NCBI GenBank assembly: GCA_964020155.1
Contig: OZ026551.1
Location: 445,001-470,000, forward strand
Direction: 5' to 3'
Length of the DNA: 25,000 nt
Source: Chondrilla cf. caribensis
Taxonomy: Eukaryota; Porifera; Demospongiae; Chondrillida; Chondrillidae
Shown here in pieces: positions 20,243 to 25,000 of the stretch (position 1 is its first letter; the number at the start of each line of letters is the position of its first letter). Position numbers and translations under genes: made by a program. A model generated the notes under the pieces. The model was not told the DNA's origin and made no database searches. It saw only the letters and a program-made list of their open reading frames with translations.

Positions 20243-20511
20243 ATGCCTCTACAGGTATACCGCACAGCACACAGCCTATGTCACCTAGCACGTACATAGC
20301 GAAAAACTTCATGCAGTGCTTTTCATATGTAGCCACTATCATGTTTATGCTTTTCCTCATTTATCATGCTCAATTTTGTGTTCACTATAATATATGCCTC
20401 GGGGTAATGATAATTTCCTATAATTTATTAATTTATAAAAATATATACATGCATGATCATAAACTCTGAGTACATAGAATACAAAGATTATAATTGTAAC
20501 ATTATAATGAT

Positions 20512-20517
20512 AATAAA
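20512..20517 (+). terminator. Possible polyadenylation signal, copy B
   Basis: AATAAA about 330 bp after the stop, in AT-rich sequence where chance occurrence is likely. Confidence 0.3.
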
Positions 20518-20872
20518 ATTATAGAGCTCATATATATTATAATTAATTATTATATGCACACACGCACTTTATATTATATATTCTAAACTGATGTGTGACC
20601 ACATCAAAGGATTTATCGCGTCTGTATATTTCATACAGATCTAGCTATATCGCCCTATCTTTTAGTATGGTGGGAAAATACAGATAAGTGTCATTTTCTA
20701 ACACAGGAACTACTGGTTAACCTCCAGAAGTATCCATTGCTGAAGTATTCGAATAGTTTTCAATCACTTGGAATCTTCAGAGCTCTTAGCATCTGTTTAG
20801 ATGCAGCATAACCTCCCTCCTCGTTGTATGATATTCACGTATGGAGGCACTTAAAAGGATCAGTTTAGAAGC

Positions 20873-20978
20873 CGGTTATAACCCGCCTCCTCATTGTATG
20901 ATAATATTATTCATAAGCACTCCACCCTCGGGTGTCGTGCTTATATCATACAACTCACGCCGAAGGCGGGTTATAAAC
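20873..20978. mobile_element. Foldback element
   Basis: TATAACCCGCCT (20877-20888) pairs with AGGCGGGTTATA (20964-20975). The arms continue with TTGTATGATA opposite TATCATACAA and ATAAGCAC opposite GTGCTTAT around a short loop with CCACCCTCGGGTG. A related CCTCCTCGTTGTATGATA lies just left, near 20815. It is non-coding. Confidence 0.6.
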
Positions 20979-21107
20979 CATACTAGTAGTATGACGATAC
21001 ATCCCTATATACCATGTACCTTGAACTGCATGGATCCGAGCTATAGACTATCCTTCAATTGTTATAATAATTGAAGCAACTAATTGCTGAATTTGGGGTA
21101 GTAGAAG

Positions 21108-21316
21108 TACAGTGAAGCCTCTCTATTACAAACCTCTGAATTGCAGAAGCCTCTATAATAAGGACACCATTCTGTGTCCCAGTGTAGTACAGTAACTGTA
21201 GTGTATTAAGTGCATGATCTCTGAATTGAGGAAACCCCCATAATAAAGACTAAAAATTTAATATCAAGGTCCACCCAAAGTGTCCATATAATACGTAATA
21301 GAGAGGTTCCACAGTA
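21108..21316. mobile_element. MITE family 3, complete copy
   Basis: Left end TACAGTGAAGCCTCTCTATT and reverse complement of the right end TACTGTGGAACCTCTCTATT form 20-bp terminal inverted repeats with TA edges; 209 bp, no coding. The interior matches 2136-2325, and the right end GAGAGGTTCCAC matches the 42-bp satellite unit. Confidence 0.75.
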
Positions 21317-21812
21317 CATGGAGATCATACAGGACTTGAAATGGATATTATGATGGTGCAGAGGTAGCCCTGCAATGAATTTCAGCTAGCTATCAAAGGT
21401 GATCAATGTTGTCATTTTTTACTGTTTACTATGTATAAGTTTTACCGATTATTATTATTATTAAATTTTAATATAATATTATTATGTTGATAATTATAAT
21501 ATTGACATTATAATTACATTATAGCCTCAAATTACAAGTATATTATTGCATTGTACCGAATTGCATTAATTGTAAGCAGTCATTGTAATAATTCATATCA
21601 CAAACTCAATCACAAAACAAAAAATATTACTATTATTATTATTTTGATAATGTATGATTTACTCGGCATTCGAACAAACCAACAATGCCAAATCATATAA
21701 AACTCAAGTAGGATTCATTAGCACATACTTCATGGGCTTAGCAGAAACAAGTTACAACACTGGAATGCACAAATCGAAAATTATTATCACCGGTGTAATA
21801 GTCCAATTTTTT
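21317..21812. other. AT-rich sequence, probable 3' UTR side of the kinase gene
   Basis: No gene is seen. TTTAAT at 21467-21472 is an ATTAAA on the minus strand and could be a weak polyadenylation signal about 340 bp past the kinase stop codon. Confidence 0.3.
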
Positions 21813-24673
<2,861 letters not shown>

Positions 24674-24692
24674 CTGGATAGAAGGAGGGAGG

Positions 24693-25000
24693 GAGAGAGA
24701 ATTGGATACATGGAGAGAGAACTGGATACATGGAGAGAGAACTGGATACATGGAGAGAGAACGGGATACATGGAGAGAGAACTGGATACCTGGAGAGAGA
24801 GAACTGGATACATGGAGAGAGAACTGGATACATGGAGAGAGAATTGGATACATGGAGAGAGAACTGGATACATGGAGAGAGAACTGGATACATGGAGAGA
24901 GAACTGGATACATGGAGAGAGAACTGGATACATGGAGAGAGAACTGGATACATGGAGAGAGAACAGGATACATGGAGAGAGAACTGGATACATGGAGAGA
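24693..25000. repeat. 20-bp minisatellite next to a kinase exon acceptor (about 15 copies, runs off window)
   Basis: Plus-strand unit GAACTGGATACATGGAGAGA. In the transcript it reads TCTCTCCATGTATCCAGTTC, a short pyrimidine tract followed by TATCCAG. The true acceptor of the adjoining exon is also TATCCAG. Variants are few (GGGATACATG, GATACCTGG, GAATTGG), so the array looks young. Confidence 0.95.

Noticed and set aside
24693..25000. ORFs of repeated SLSMYPVLSPCIQF
   Set aside because: Frames of the 20-bp minisatellite; the coding exon starts at the acceptor at 24673.

Overview
The window looks like nuclear DNA of an early-branching animal, most probably a demosponge. This is an inference from four things: spliceosomal introns, a metazoan-type receptor tyrosine kinase, low GC, and a very high load of short inverted-repeat elements and satellites. 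Most of the 25 kb is repeat; the supportable coding sequence is about 2.7 kb.

Left third (1-8.4 kb), minus strand: the first six coding exons of MPHOSPH10/MPP10, a U3 snoRNP protein of the small-subunit processome. Exons lie at 8219-8384, 6838-7227, 4952-5271, 4161-4302, 2462-2529 and 1756-2010. They join in phase into 447 codons that align along the known protein; the C-terminal exons lie left of the window. The large introns carry tandem arrays with different units (33, 29, 24 and 17 bp) and several MITEs (copies at 366-573, 1539-1717, 5380-5850, 6063-6272, 7367-7536 and 7990-8168, some outside the introns).

Middle (8.4-21 kb): a weak coding-like stretch at 8640-9096, a 1.6 kb minisatellite at 10535-12113 whose 17-bp unit is the reverse complement of the one in MPP10 intron 4, and about 2 kb with no gene. 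Then comes a tandem pair of small two-exon plus-strand genes (14541-15957 and 18544-20185). Each encodes a protein of about 96-98 residues that I do not recognise. Their second exons are almost identical although their introns and promoters have diverged. A 42-bp satellite (16246-17203) lies between them.

Right end (21.8-25 kb), minus strand: the last five exons of a receptor tyrosine kinase, from the alphaC helix through [14 protein letters not shown] and the C-lobe to the stop codon. It resembles MET/TAM kinases and ends in YVNF. Its introns are almost entirely satellite and dinucleotide repeat.

The most notable pattern is the relation of tandem repeats to splice sites. One MPP10 intron array repeats the exon 4 donor, one RTK array repeats the adjoining acceptor, and the RTK exon carrying HRDLAARN is flanked by complementary CA and UG tracts, one of which begins inside its donor.
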